Shown piece by piece: positions 11,539-21,789 of a stretch of 64,000 bases of DNA (position 1 is the first letter of the stretch; every line of letters starts with the position of its first letter). The notes under the pieces are model-generated. The model searched no databases. It saw nothing but the letters and a program-made list of their open reading frames with translations, and was not told the origin of the DNA. The stretch is taken from contig MNCI01023340.1 of NCBI GenBank assembly GCA_015680685.1, forward strand, positions 377,127-441,126, written 5' to 3'. Source of the stretch: Gnetum montanum. Its lineage: Eukaryota > Streptophyta > Gnetopsida > Gnetales > Gnetaceae. Position numbers and translations under genes: made by a program.

Positions 11539-13261
11539 TGGTCTCTCCATGCTTATAGATTCATTGCTTGGGTTTGGAATTGGAGCAATGATGGATGGTG
11601 GCCCTTGTGTAGGATTAGAGGGTGGTAGTGGTGAAAAGGGAGGCATTGTATTAGATTGGCATTGTGCTAGTTCATATGGTGTGGTAGATTCATGAGTCTT
11701 TTTCTTCAGCTTACAGCCTTTCCTCCAAAAGGGACGTTTTTGACATTGCAGTTGAGACCCACTAGTGTCAGCATGTTTATGCACATTTGCAGCACAAGTG
11801 GCATTCATTTGTTGATGTTTTGATGTGAAACCTTCCTATCACCTTGATGGTGACATTTGGTAAGGTGGAGGATGAGAATATTAAGGGTAGGATGGATGGT
11901 AAGAGGTGCAAGGTGGTGATCCCTCTAGAGATGTTATGGGTTGATGGTACTCGAGAGAGTGGTAGTGGTGATTTGAAGTAGAGGATGTAGACCTTGTTAG
12001 AGAAACAAGGTGTTGAACATAATATTCATGTGGTTTTGGTAGATAGGAAGGATAGGGTTGATTTGGTGGTGGCCTCCCCCATGATTGTGGTTGTTGCCAC
12101 TGCGGTTGATGATGGTGTTGAGGCTAGTAATAAGTTCTCCAAGGATGGTATGGTTGGTTGTGGGGCTATCTATAATTACCTTGTGGAAGAGGAAATCTCC
12201 CATGCATGTGATTTTGCACAAATTTTGGATTTAAGGCACCTACCAAATACTCCCGTAGATGCAACAAGACTGGGCAATGGCCCTTTGGATGGTCATATAT
12301 GCAAATGTTACATCCATTATCTTCTTCTATGGTTGAGTTTGTAGCCTCACTTCCTTTATCCATTTTTCTCATTTGCTAAAAAGTGTTCTTGGCTGTCCCC
12401 TAGTTCTATATTCTTTGTTTATCATGATCACTTGGCTTACCTTGCATGATGCTCCCCTTGACCATCTCAATAAGAGTTGTAATGTTTTCATATATCCAGT
12501 TTGACATCGTATTAAACTTTGCTTCAAGTTCATCTATAGACTTTTGTATCGACAAGGTTTGTTGTGGAATCACCTTATCGAGAGTGGTTTCTTTCTTCTT
12601 ACCATAGATATGAACCTCCTTCTGTTGAAGAGTTGGGTCCCACTGATATTTCTCAACGTTCTCCCATTTACATAACTCTCCTTCTTCTTTTGCCACATGC
12701 TCGATCAGTTCTCAGATCTGATGGACTTGTAGCTTGTATAATTGACTTTGGGCATACATCCCAAGTGTCTCTCTCATTTCATTACGAAACCCATCTATGA
12801 TGTGGAATATTTTCCTTTCCTTAGAGAAACTATGGCTTGGGTATCTATTCAATAGGCAATAATATCTATCTAAGGCCATGTCTAAGGGTTCATGTTGTCC
12901 TTGCTTCCATTCTTGGATCTTTCTCCTCAACTTGGACACCCTTACATAGGTTTTGTATTTCTCATTGAAGAGTTCCAACATTGTGGACCATCGTTGGGTT
13001 AATTTTGGTTTTGACAATTTATACCACACTTCGGCTATCTCAATTAGTGTCCTAGGAAAGAGCTTATACTTTTGCAACTTGTTTTCAATGTTGTAGAAAA
13101 TATAGGCATCATGGAAGGCTTGTAAATGATGTTGTGGATCTAAATCATATCCTCCTAAAAATTTAGAAATATCATTCATATCAAGCCTGGGTAGAAAACT
13201 CTCTTTGTGATGCCTGTGAGATATCTTAACTACCTCTTGAGGTACCTTTTGTTATACCATA
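11539..13261 (-). pseudogene. Element C gag, broken, N-terminus missing
   Basis: The minus strand encodes an Athila-like gag (capsid/nucleocapsid). The core (13179-12712, over 150 residues still open) has DMNDISKFLGGYDLDPQHHL, KLFPRTLIEIAEVWY, WSTMLELFNEKY and GQHEPLDMALDRYYCLL, with counterparts in A (58382-58050), B and H. A Lys/Glu-rich linker follows, then a Cys-His motif CNICIYDHPKGHC near 12270-12310 of form CX2CX3HX4C. After that comes a proline-rich tail (PPFSPLPPSNPTQGPPS near 11590-11640). Several stops interrupt it. The 5' part of gag stops at 13261, exactly where plus-strand RT of element F starts. Confidence 0.8.
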
Positions 13262-14200
13262 ATGTCCTTTGACCTTAAGAATGTAGGAATAACCTACCAA
13301 AGAGTCATGATGTATATCTTTAATGATTACATGCTAATATTTTTCAATGATTATTTAGATGATATAGCCATTAAGTCTAGGTGGCCAATGACCATACACA
13401 TGACCTAGACCTTATGCTTAAATGATGCCTTAAGTATGAGCTTAGGCTTAATCCCAAGAATTGTGTCTTTGATGTTAAAAATGGTAATATGCTTAGCTTT
13501 GTAGTGTCTAAAATAGGGATATGTGTTGATCTTGATAAGGTTAAGGCCATATCCGACATGGCAGCACCAACTAACCTTAAGGAGGTTTAAGGACTATAAG
13601 GTAGATTGCAGTTTATCTATAGGTTCATCTCTAGGCCTACAGATAAGTTACAACCCATGCAAAACTTGCTTAAGAAAGGAGTTCACCATGAGTGAACAAC
13701 TTAGTGCCAAGAAGCATTTCAAAACCTTAAGCAAGAGTTAGCCTAATTACTGATGGTCTATCTTCCATAAGAGGATAAACCATTTTACATCTACCTTACC
13801 ATCTCTAACACATCTACTACCTTTCTACTCTATCAGAAATAAGGTGATGGATCAAAGATGCTAGTATACAAATTTAGCCATGCATTAGTTACTCATGAGA
13901 CCTGATACATGGAAGTAGAGAAGTATTGTCTAGCACTAGTCTTCTCATTTAAGAAGTGGAGGCACTACCAAGTGAGGTCAATGTCATTTGTAAAGATAAT
14001 GTGCTTAGACACATAACAACCAACATCTATGAGAGTAGTTGTATAGGTCAATGGAAAGCCATAACAATGGAGTTTGACCTTCATTACATTTCCTAGTCCT
14101 CAACGAAAGTTCAAGCTATAGCCATATAACTTACAATTTCACCTGTTGATGACCATGCTACCATAGATCCTGAGTTTCTAGATGAACACATTAACACCAT
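13262..14200 (+). pseudogene. Element F (Tat-like): end of RT and Ty3 RNase H, broken
   Basis: It opens in frame at 13262 with SFDLKNVGITYQRVM (PFGLKNAGATYQRAM in the family), then the catalytic YLDD at 13352-13363. The linker LDKVKAISDMAAPTNLKEV follows near 13527-13590, then GRLQFIYRFISR. The RNase H part is decayed (PFYIYLTISNTSTTFLLYQ near 13780). Frames change at least twice and TAG/TAA stops are frequent. All of gag, protease and the RT fingers and palm before SFDLKN are missing. The palm motif and following RNase H put it in Ty3/Gypsy pol, and the domains downstream make it Tat. Confidence 0.8.
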
Positions 14201-14231
14201 TAGCCAAGTTCTTAAGGGTTACGAGATAGTA

Positions 14232-14669
14232 ATGTACTTTGATAGAGCTTCAACTACCCATGGGGCTAGTGTCACTGCCTTCATAACCTTTCCATTTGGT
14301 AAAATCCAATCCTTCACCTATTGTTTTGAATTTCCATGTACCAACAACATAGTGGAGTATGAAGGTTTGATAAGAGGGATGATGGTAGCATGTGACCTAG
14401 GAATTAAACACTTAATAATCAAGGTTGATTCACAACTTGTGGTCAACCAAGTAACTAAGGCTTATGCATGCAAGGCCAAACACTTACAACCTTACTATGA
14501 CCTAGGAAATAAATTGATGCAACAAGTTATAGATGTTGATATCCAACATATACCCCAAAACAAAAATGTTATATCTGATGCCATTACAACACTAGCCCTC
14601 AGTGTAACACTAGATGTGTTTAGTAAGTTGCCCACCTTGACCATGGACTATGCTATTCCCATTACTTAG
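14232..14669 (+). pseudogene. Element F second (archaeal-type) RNase H of the Tat lineage
   Basis: A 145-residue open segment. It begins YFDRASTTHGASVTAF, the strand that carries the first acidic residue, and continues with NNIVEYEGLIRGMMVACDLG, then KVDSQLVVNQV with the third acidic residue, and ends with a DAITTLA-like helix. This NxxEYEAL...DSxLVxxQ pattern is the archaeal/plant-type RNase H that Tat/Ogre elements carry between the ordinary RNase H and the integrase, probably to help remove the tRNA and RNA template. It is the best-preserved domain of F. Confidence 0.85.
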
Positions 14670-14689
14670 AGAATTGAAGATACCTTTGT

Positions 14690-15975
14690 GGCCATAGTTC
14701 ATACTTATCCTATAAAGGAGTGGTATGATGATATTTGGTTTTACCTTATGCATGGTGAACCTTCACAAGGCCTGATTGCTACTCAAAAGAATGTTGTACG
14801 TAAATGATCAAAATAGTATGTCATAGTAGATGATAACACATTATTTTTATGGTCCTATGATGAAATATTATTAGTATGCTTAGGCAAAACTAAAGTCCAA
14901 ATAATCCTAGAGTAAGTTCATGAAGGCATTGGTGGGGAACATATAAGACCTAGAGCTATGACCTCTAAGATTATATGTTTAGGCTATGATTGGCCATATA
15001 TAGAAAGTGACTACTTGCATAAGATTAAGACTTGTGATATGTGCCAATGGCATAGTAACCTTATACATGTATTTCCTACTGAGTTACATACTACTCAAAT
15101 TACTTAGCCATTTCAAAGATGGGGTTTGGATAATATCATAGCTATAACACCCAAGTATTACATAGGGCATAGCTTCATCATCAATGCAATGGAATACTTT
15201 ATGAAGTTGGTTGAGGCTATTCACCTAAGAGAAACTACATCTAAACAAGGTTGTAGATTCATTTTGGACAACATAGTAGCTTGCTTTAACATACCTATGA
15301 TCATAGTCATAGATAACAAACCATATTTTAGTAGCTAAGAAACAAAACATTTCTCTCACAACCTAGGCACTAAGCATTCTTTCTCATTGCCATATTATCC
15401 TTAGGTCAATGGAAAAGTTGAAGCAAGTAATAAGACCATCATCAACTTGCTCAAAATATGTTAAACAATAGTAAATGAAAGTGGCATGTGTGGCTTGTCC
15501 TTACACTTTGAGCTTATGGAAAAACATATTGAATTGCAACATGTGTAACATCATATAGCCTTGTCTATGATTTTGAAGTTGTTTTTTCTCTTGAATTGTA
15601 GGTACCATTGCTCTGATTAGTCCTATCTAACTTCATCAATGACAAACAAAACAAGGAGTTGTGTACCATGGATCTAGACTCAGTGGAGGAGTAGTGGTGC
15701 AAATTCTTACTTACTTTGAGTGCTACTAGAAGAGGAAAAAACAACAACACTACCATAACTCAAGTAGGTGCAATATCAAGAAAGGGGGCTTGGTTCTCAA
15801 AGCCATCCACAAGCATGCAGACAAATTCTTAGCCAACTAGGAAGGACTTTTCTTGATCATTATGGCCTACAGTAATGGGGCCTACTAGATAGTAAACATG
15901 GATGGAAATGAGTTCACCAATCTGTTTGCAAACCAACCATCAACATCAACAGCATCTAAAAATCACAAGTAAGCC
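14690..15975 (+). pseudogene. Element F integrase, broken
   Basis: An HHCC zinc-binding head is visible at about 14925-15050: HEGIGGEH, then LGYDWPYIESD and CDMCQWH. The core has RWGLDNII (first Asp, near 15125), VIDNKPYF (second Asp, near 15308) and KVEASNKT (catalytic Glu, near 15415). The consensus Gln in PYYPQxNG is a stop here. The C-terminal part ends with ANQ...WEGLFLI, VNMDGNEFTNLFA near 15905-15930, shared with element G at about 49230. Unlike the Athila-like copies in this window, F keeps the catalytic glutamate. Confidence 0.8.
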
Positions 15976-16566
15976 TGCATAACATATTTTGCACAAAAAG
16001 GAACATATTTCTATGGCCCATCACAATCTTAAACTAGAAACATTGGTGACCTTGATAGCCTAGTTTTATTCTATGTGGCCATATACATTATATAGTGACA
16101 ACATGTTTTCTTTGCTTGGTTCTTCTTTACCTCTTAGAGTTGTGCTTATAGGATGAAGCCTATAGTCATCATAGAGGTGAAACTCACTATGACACCAAGT
16201 CACTACATGATCTTGATGTTCAATATTTGGTGAGTTTGTCCTACCATGCCAAGAGTGCTTATTTTATATCATTTCCATTTCCATTTCATTGAGCCCAACC
16301 CTATAGCCTGATTATAACCTTTCTTAACTTGGATAATAATGTTGACAAATGTTTGGAACTCATGCACTTTGTCCATACTACATTTCATTGTCATGCTCCA
16401 CCATCAATTCCACTTAAACGTAACACATCTAATTGAGTGGGAAACCATCGATTCAGTGTAGCACATCTTAGTCAATGGGAAAATGAAATCAAAACTAGCC
16501 TTGGCAAAGAAACCCAATGAATGTTTCATCTCACAAAAAAAAAATTTAGCAGGGGGATGGGGGGAG
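15976..16566 (+). other. Element F 3' UTR and polypurine tract
   Basis: No coding sequence is seen. The stretch ends in an A-run (16535-16544) and the purine tract GCAGGGGGATGGGGGGAG (16549-16566), directly before TGTAGAAAA, the expected TG start of the LTR. Confidence 0.75.
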
Positions 16567-17013
16567 TGTAGAAAAAATAAAATTGCTAAGAATTTGTATA
16601 GTCAATGAAGACCACAAAGATAAACCAATAGCTCCAAACATACAAGGGAAGGAGCTTTATTGCCAAAGAAACCTTGGTTTCTCAAACACGTTTGCCAAGT
16701 GAACCATGCTTCAAAACATGAAGTGTGAAGCCCAAATGGATTGACCAACATATCTATGCCACACCATATTCATGATGTTGACATTTGAAGATCATTGTTA
16801 GTCCTTGTAACCATCTTCTCATAACCAGATATCACCTCATCACTTGTTACCCCATCCTAACCTTATCCGATCAGCATGAGCACTCTTGGGCATGGTTCAA
16901 CACTACTAAATTAGGCATAGTGAAGGAACATTGATGATGGACCTGAAGTGGTGTTTTTCATTCTTTGTTGATGTCTCTTAGGTCAATCCTTTAGACATCA
17001 AAAAAGAGGAACC

Positions 17014-17091
17014 AATGAAAACACCAATAAAAATTCATGTTGCAACCTNTGAACAAATGAAAACACCAATAAAAATTCATGTTGCAACCTT
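17014..17091 (+). repeat. Exact direct duplication around a single N (17049), probably an assembly artefact
   Basis: The 35 bases from AATGAAAACACC to GCAACCT at 17014-17048 recur without change at 17057-17091, with one N and a short linker between. In an LTR this diverged, a perfect duplication next to an N is more likely a joining error than biology. Confidence 0.7.
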
Positions 17092-17351
17092 CATTTTCCA
17101 ACTTGAGATAAGGATTCATTGTAAATGTGAGATATGTGGTCCATGAGCTTCAATCTTGCATACTTCATATTTTTGGAATTAAAAAGTACCTCAAAAGTTC
17201 TTATTGCCTTACTTCCCAAGTAGGAAGAGGTACCTCATGTCTATATTTGGGGTTAGGAAGGCTGAAAATGCCTTGGAAATGGCTAAAATTAGCATTTCCA
17301 TGGTTTTTTTAGGGGTATAGCCCCAACTATGCTGAAGCCATTAATTCTAAT

Positions 17352-17419
17352 ATGGTGCTATAATAAACATGATGCTATAGTAGACATGGTGCTATAGCAG
17401 ACATAGTGCTATAGTAGAT
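17352..17419 (+). repeat. Four-copy 17-bp minisatellite in the F LTR
   Basis: Four tandem units of the form ATGGTGCTATAGTAGAC differ from each other by one to three bases. The words CTATAGCAG and CTATAGTAG recur. There are no extra copies nearby. Confidence 0.8.
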
Positions 17420-18559
17420 GGGAAGGTTAATTATGAAGAGAAAATGACAGTAACTAGCATATTCACCACCAAGACCCAATAGAAGTGCAATGTTGAAATT
17501 GTTGGAATTTCTATTTTTCCAACAGTGGCTAGTGTAGTCATCCCAAGTCTTCAATGGCTAGCATAGATAACCTTTTTTACCAGGCACAACATTTCCCAAT
17601 GGGCTCCATCATTTCCATAGTTTCCAACTCTCTCCATATTTTCCACTATTTTTTTGGCATTCCCAACAATCTTAATGTAGTCCACTAAAGCTAGCATAGT
17701 AAGGATGGTGCCAACATAGTTACAAATTTTTTTTTGCTATTTATAGTAAATGGATGGGTTTTATTGTTGTAGTATATACTAGACTTACTATAAATGGTAA
17801 CTATGTTAAAATTTGATGAATGTTGCACCTACAAATTAACACCAACCTATTAGTAATCATGGTAGTGGTGTATAGACCCAAAATAGCTAGATCCATCCTA
17901 TAAAGCCCCAACGTCTTTTTTCCATTTCAAACTAGCATACAAGCAATAGCATTTTTTACATTTTTATAGCCATAACACCATTACAACCTTACCTCCACTT
18001 TGGCAACAAAATTGGTACTATGCTGGGCATAGAGACTTCTTCTTACTGCTACTACACCCAAAAGTGAAATGCCACTTATAATCCTCATTACCTATTTTGA
18101 TGGAAATCAATGGGAGGCTGCAAGAAACTGGAGCTAGGAAGAATCTAAATCATGAAGTTGACACGGAATAGCCATATTCAATGCACTTTAAGCTTCTATG
18201 AGCAAACTTCTTGTGATTTTAGCACACAATCTATACTTCATGAACCTTATTCTTTATTTTCCATTTTAATAAAGTTATAGTTTATGTTATGCAAATTTTT
18301 GTTTACATTTCCATTTCTATGCCTATTTTCATTCTGGACCTACAACTTCAACTTCATTCCCATTTTCATTTTCATTTTCATTTCTATTTTTAAAGCCATT
18401 TACATTTTTTTTTGAATTTCCATTTACACTTCCATAAGTGCTTGGGTGATTAGGTAGACCATCCAGGGCATCTTGAATTCCATTTCTGAAGGTCCTTGGG
18501 GTTCGAGGTTAAAACTGTTCCAAGCGCTTGGATTTTTTTTGGTTTCTATTCTAGCAACT

Positions 18560-20290
18560 AAAATTTATAGCACTAACAACATAAAGATGAGTAAATAAAT
18601 AAATGAGAATCCAAAAATGGATATTCCTTCTCTAGAAAAGATCACTACATCACAAGGTAAACCAATTTTGAAGGATGAGGAGGTTTGTAAGTGGATAAAA
18701 GAAGTGACAAGTTCTAAGCTCTCCATCTCATATTGCAAGTCACAGATTTGACATGATGTCAAAAGATGAGATGATAATATATGTATGTTAGAGTTACTTA
18801 TCTAGAAATTTACTTTTACAAAAATGAAAAAAAAATAATCTAGGCTTGTATTAAGGATAAGCAACTAATGTTAGAAGGTAAGGGCATGTACAAGAACTTA
18901 AACTTGCCCTCTCTAGAAAAGGTATGTATAACTCATAGAGAAGTAGCTTTTCATTAATTAAATAAAACTAATGTATTTTTTAAGGGATCAAGACACCTTC
19001 AAAGATCTAGCAATAAACATAAATGTGACAACTAAAATTATAGTTAAAGAAAAAATAAGGGCAACTTTGAAGTATGCCAAAGACCTAACACTAATGATGT
19101 ACTTTTGGATTTGTTATAGTAGGTATGTAAAAAAGAGGAGTATCATGAACATCAAATAAGGATGCTATCAGATCAAGGAGAGCTATTAGAAGCTAAAATT
19201 ATTAACAACAATATGGTGAGGCATAATCCTCCACCTCAAGCGTATTAGTGAGAGAAAAATAAAGCCTTAAAGTTCTAAAAGACTTTCATGAAATGCAAGA
19301 ATTTTACATTGGCATTGATCCATTCTATGATGTGTCATAGGAATTCTACTCTAGCATGGAATAGTTTGAGCTTAAGAACACCTAACAAATAAAAGGTGAT
19401 ACAAGTAAGAGTACTGTTGCTTGCTAAAGGAGAACAAAGGTTTACACATAAATAGGGAAATGATCATATTGGAGGAATAGAAAAGGGCTTTAAAAAAAGA
19501 ACATAGGGAAGAGGGGGATGATGAATATATCACCCTAGAAGATTTAATAGGCTACAAAGGAAAATGAACTAGTATTTTATCTAAGATCCCTACTTAATGT
19601 TTGAAAGCTTAGACACACCAAATTTGAGTTTAGAGAAGATAGAAGAAAGAATTTTAGAAATGTATAGGGATACATAACATAAACATTTTTTATGGGCTCA
19701 TACTTTTAAAACTTGTCTTACATAAGAACCTAGATTAATTTTTCTTTATCTCTAGCATTGTGCAAATCTAGGAGAAAGAAGCCAAGGACTAGCTATAGTA
19801 ACACATCTGAATCCCATGTAGATTGAGACAATGATGAAGAGCAAGAGCCAATGGTTGGAAGTAAGGATTGACATGGGGAAGGATAAGAATGCTAAAAAAT
19901 GCAATATTAATTTTGATGTAGAGTCTTTATACATCAATTGTATTTGATGCATAACATTATTTTTAACATATACTAAGTGTAAATGATACTTGATGTATAA
20001 ATGACTCATGACATCAATGGTTATAATGATTTTTGTCAAAGATATAATAGCAAATATAAAGAAATAATGAAGCATGTTTCTACGACATCCCTTATTTCAC
20101 TATTATATTGTATCATAAAATTCTAGAAATAACATAAATTATAAAGCATGTTCTACTATCTTACTAATGATGTTACTTTTCAAACTATAAGAGATATAAT
20201 TTAATAGAAAAAAATGTTAAGAGTAAGAAAGAAAAATTTCATGAACTCAAAAGGGGCTAAACATAATAGGCACTAGTAGATGTATACGAA
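18560..20290 (+). pseudogene. Unassigned stretch with coding-like fragments on the plus strand
   Basis: I do not recognise a family. Coding-like pieces on the plus strand include a 42-codon start-to-stop frame at 18617-18745 (MDIPSLEKITTSQGKPILKD), a KEEYHEHQIRMLSDQGELL piece near 19130-19220 ending before NPPPQAY, an acidic piece (KKEHREEGDDEYITLEDLIG near 19495-19555), and LEKIEERILEMYRD near 19630-19670. They sit in different frames and are separated by stops. The word PSLEK occurs twice (near 18626 and 18910). The fragments could be a decayed host gene or an accessory ORF of a retroelement. The minus-strand frame at 19752-20075 is hydrophobic and probably a shadow. Confidence 0.3.
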
Positions 20291-20570
20291 CTCCAAAAAA
20301 AATTAGTGATCTTGATACAAAAATAGCAAACAAGAAGTTATTTGAATTGGTTTATGAAGTCTAATCAGATATAGTCTTGAAAGTGGCAATGTGGAAATGA
20401 TAAGATGGAGTTGTCTTTTTTGTGGAGAAGATATCAAGTTCATTGAAGCTAGAGTCAATGAACTCAACATTAGCATGAGACTCATCATTCAAGTCTATCA
20501 AGTCTCTAGTAGTATAGTTAAAAACTTTAGGATAAGCATAAGCTATAGGCATACTTATAAGATTGACATG
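20291..20570 (-). pseudogene. Element E (Tat-like): segment after protease, left of insertion B
   Basis: On the minus strand a frame open across 20552-20361 reads from PIAYAYPKVFNYTTRDLID into SSFNELDIFSTKK. It continues, in frame, the protease reading that breaks off at 43883 on the other side of element B, once one copy of ACATG is removed. It corresponds to the spacer between Tat protease and RT. The RT of E is not found to its left, where the unassigned stretch begins, so E is truncated. Confidence 0.6.
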
Positions 20571-21547
20571 TGATGAGTGGTCAAGGTACCCCTATTCTCA
20601 ACAATATGATCATGAAGCATTCATGCATGATTCACTCAAATTTTGCGGACCCTATGTCTTCTAACACACTAGTCTTCTAGGAAGTGAAATTTACCCTAAT
20701 AGTCATTCGTTGTCTTCTCAATTACACTTATGATGCACAAAGGTATGGTTAAGTGTAGTTAAGGCATATGATTTTTATTATTTTATGTTTTATGTTCTTA
20801 GTACTTAAAATAGAGAAATGAAGTAATTTAATTTAAGTAATTAACTAATCTCTAACTACTCCTAACATATGCATTTGGTCCCACTTTCCATGCATGTCCT
20901 AGACCCACACATCCATTGCTGGGGTTACCAAGTGCTATGCTATTGGAAAAACTAAGTAATAACATTGCTAGGATTACCAAGCAAATAAATGTTTATGCTT
21001 GAAGCAGTCGTACTTATGTGTTTAATCTATTTACCTTACTAATTAACTAATCACTTGAAATCTAATTTAGCTTAATTAATTTCATAATTAACAAAAAAAA
21101 TAAATGCATAAATGAATCATTAATCTATTCTAAGTTTTGCACAGTTTAATCAAAAGGCTCATCTTTATTTCCATTTACATTAGTGTTTTTAGGTACAACA
21201 GTGCTTGAATAAAGATCCATACACTTTTTAACTTCTGCTACAAGCACTTACAGAAATATTCTAACTCTCAAATGACAAAACTACAAGAGCTTTGCTAAAA
21301 CTATCATAAGACAACTAATGAACATGCATTTATAGACTTTATTCTAGAGCTACATCAATGAGGCCTCAAAGACACAACAAATGCTATGTTGACATGGCCT
21401 TGTCGATGGGGCAACATCACATAGATGGGGCTACATCGATAGGGCCCCATTAACGAGGCCATGTCAATGGGGGCCATGTTGATAGGGCCCCATTGATAAG
21501 GCCATATTAACAAGGGCCTATCCATGCAAAACAATGATGATTCATCA
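20571..21547 (-). repeat. 3' LTR of element B
   Basis: It runs from TGATGAGTGG to GATTCATCA and is followed by a polypurine tract. It pairs with 42938-43882: both have TATGTCTTC-AACACACTAG early, a long AT-rich middle and an AAGGCTC-TCTTTATT stretch containing a minus-strand AATAAA signal. The U3 array here (about 21345-21547) of GGGGCC, ATCGATAGGGCCCCATT and CATGTCAATGGGG is about 60 bases longer than in the 5' copy. Confidence 0.88.
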
Positions 21548-21560
21548 TATCCCCATAATT
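21548..21560 (-). other. Polypurine tract of element B
   Basis: The minus strand reads TTATGGGGATA just before the LTR, one base different from the GGGGGTA form in A, C and H. The shared TGAAAACTC and GGTATGAAATTATTGA block follows to 21620. Confidence 0.75.
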
Positions 21561-21789
21561 GAATGAAAACTCTTACTTGATTTCCTTTACAAAATTGGAA
21601 AGGTATGAAATTATTGAAGGACTTTTAAGATCACAATCTAAGTTATCAAAACTAAGTGCCCATGTGTACAAATCAACAACATTATAAAAATTTTGGTGTT
21701 CATGATACAAAATTGAACACCATGACATGACTACTTAAAATTGGATAACACATCCTCTAATAGCATGAAGGCGGTTGTGAAGATTAGAC

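Larger units (their letters stand above)
5573..13261 (-). mobile_element. Element C: Athila-like, with extra 3' ORF and gag but no visible pol
   Basis: Read on the minus strand the order is gag (13261 to 11539), an N gap, 3' leader DNA, an internal U3-like sequence (about 9900-10030), an extra long ORF (about 9450-6600), polypurine tract and 3' LTR (6468-5573). Protease, RT, RNase H and integrase are absent. They would need about 5 kb and only 261 N separate gag from the 3' region, so they are deleted unless the gap is much larger than drawn. The 5' LTR, primer-binding site and gag N-terminus are missing where element F begins. It is probably a non-autonomous derivative, later truncated. Confidence 0.65.
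16567..18540 (+). repeat. 3' LTR of Tat element F (right end approximate)
   Basis: It starts TGTAGAAAAA directly after a strong polypurine tract. It is AT-rich with a CATTTTCATTTTC run at about 18355-18385 and a CTTGG-rich stretch at about 18434-18530. No second LTR is in the window, so the right end cannot be set. The sequence changes character at about 18540. A length near 2 kb would suit a Tat-lineage element. Confidence 0.6.

Noticed and set aside
11225-11808. Long open frames on both strands across the N run
   Set aside because: Most of their length is untranslatable N. The only real content is gag C-terminus on the minus strand.
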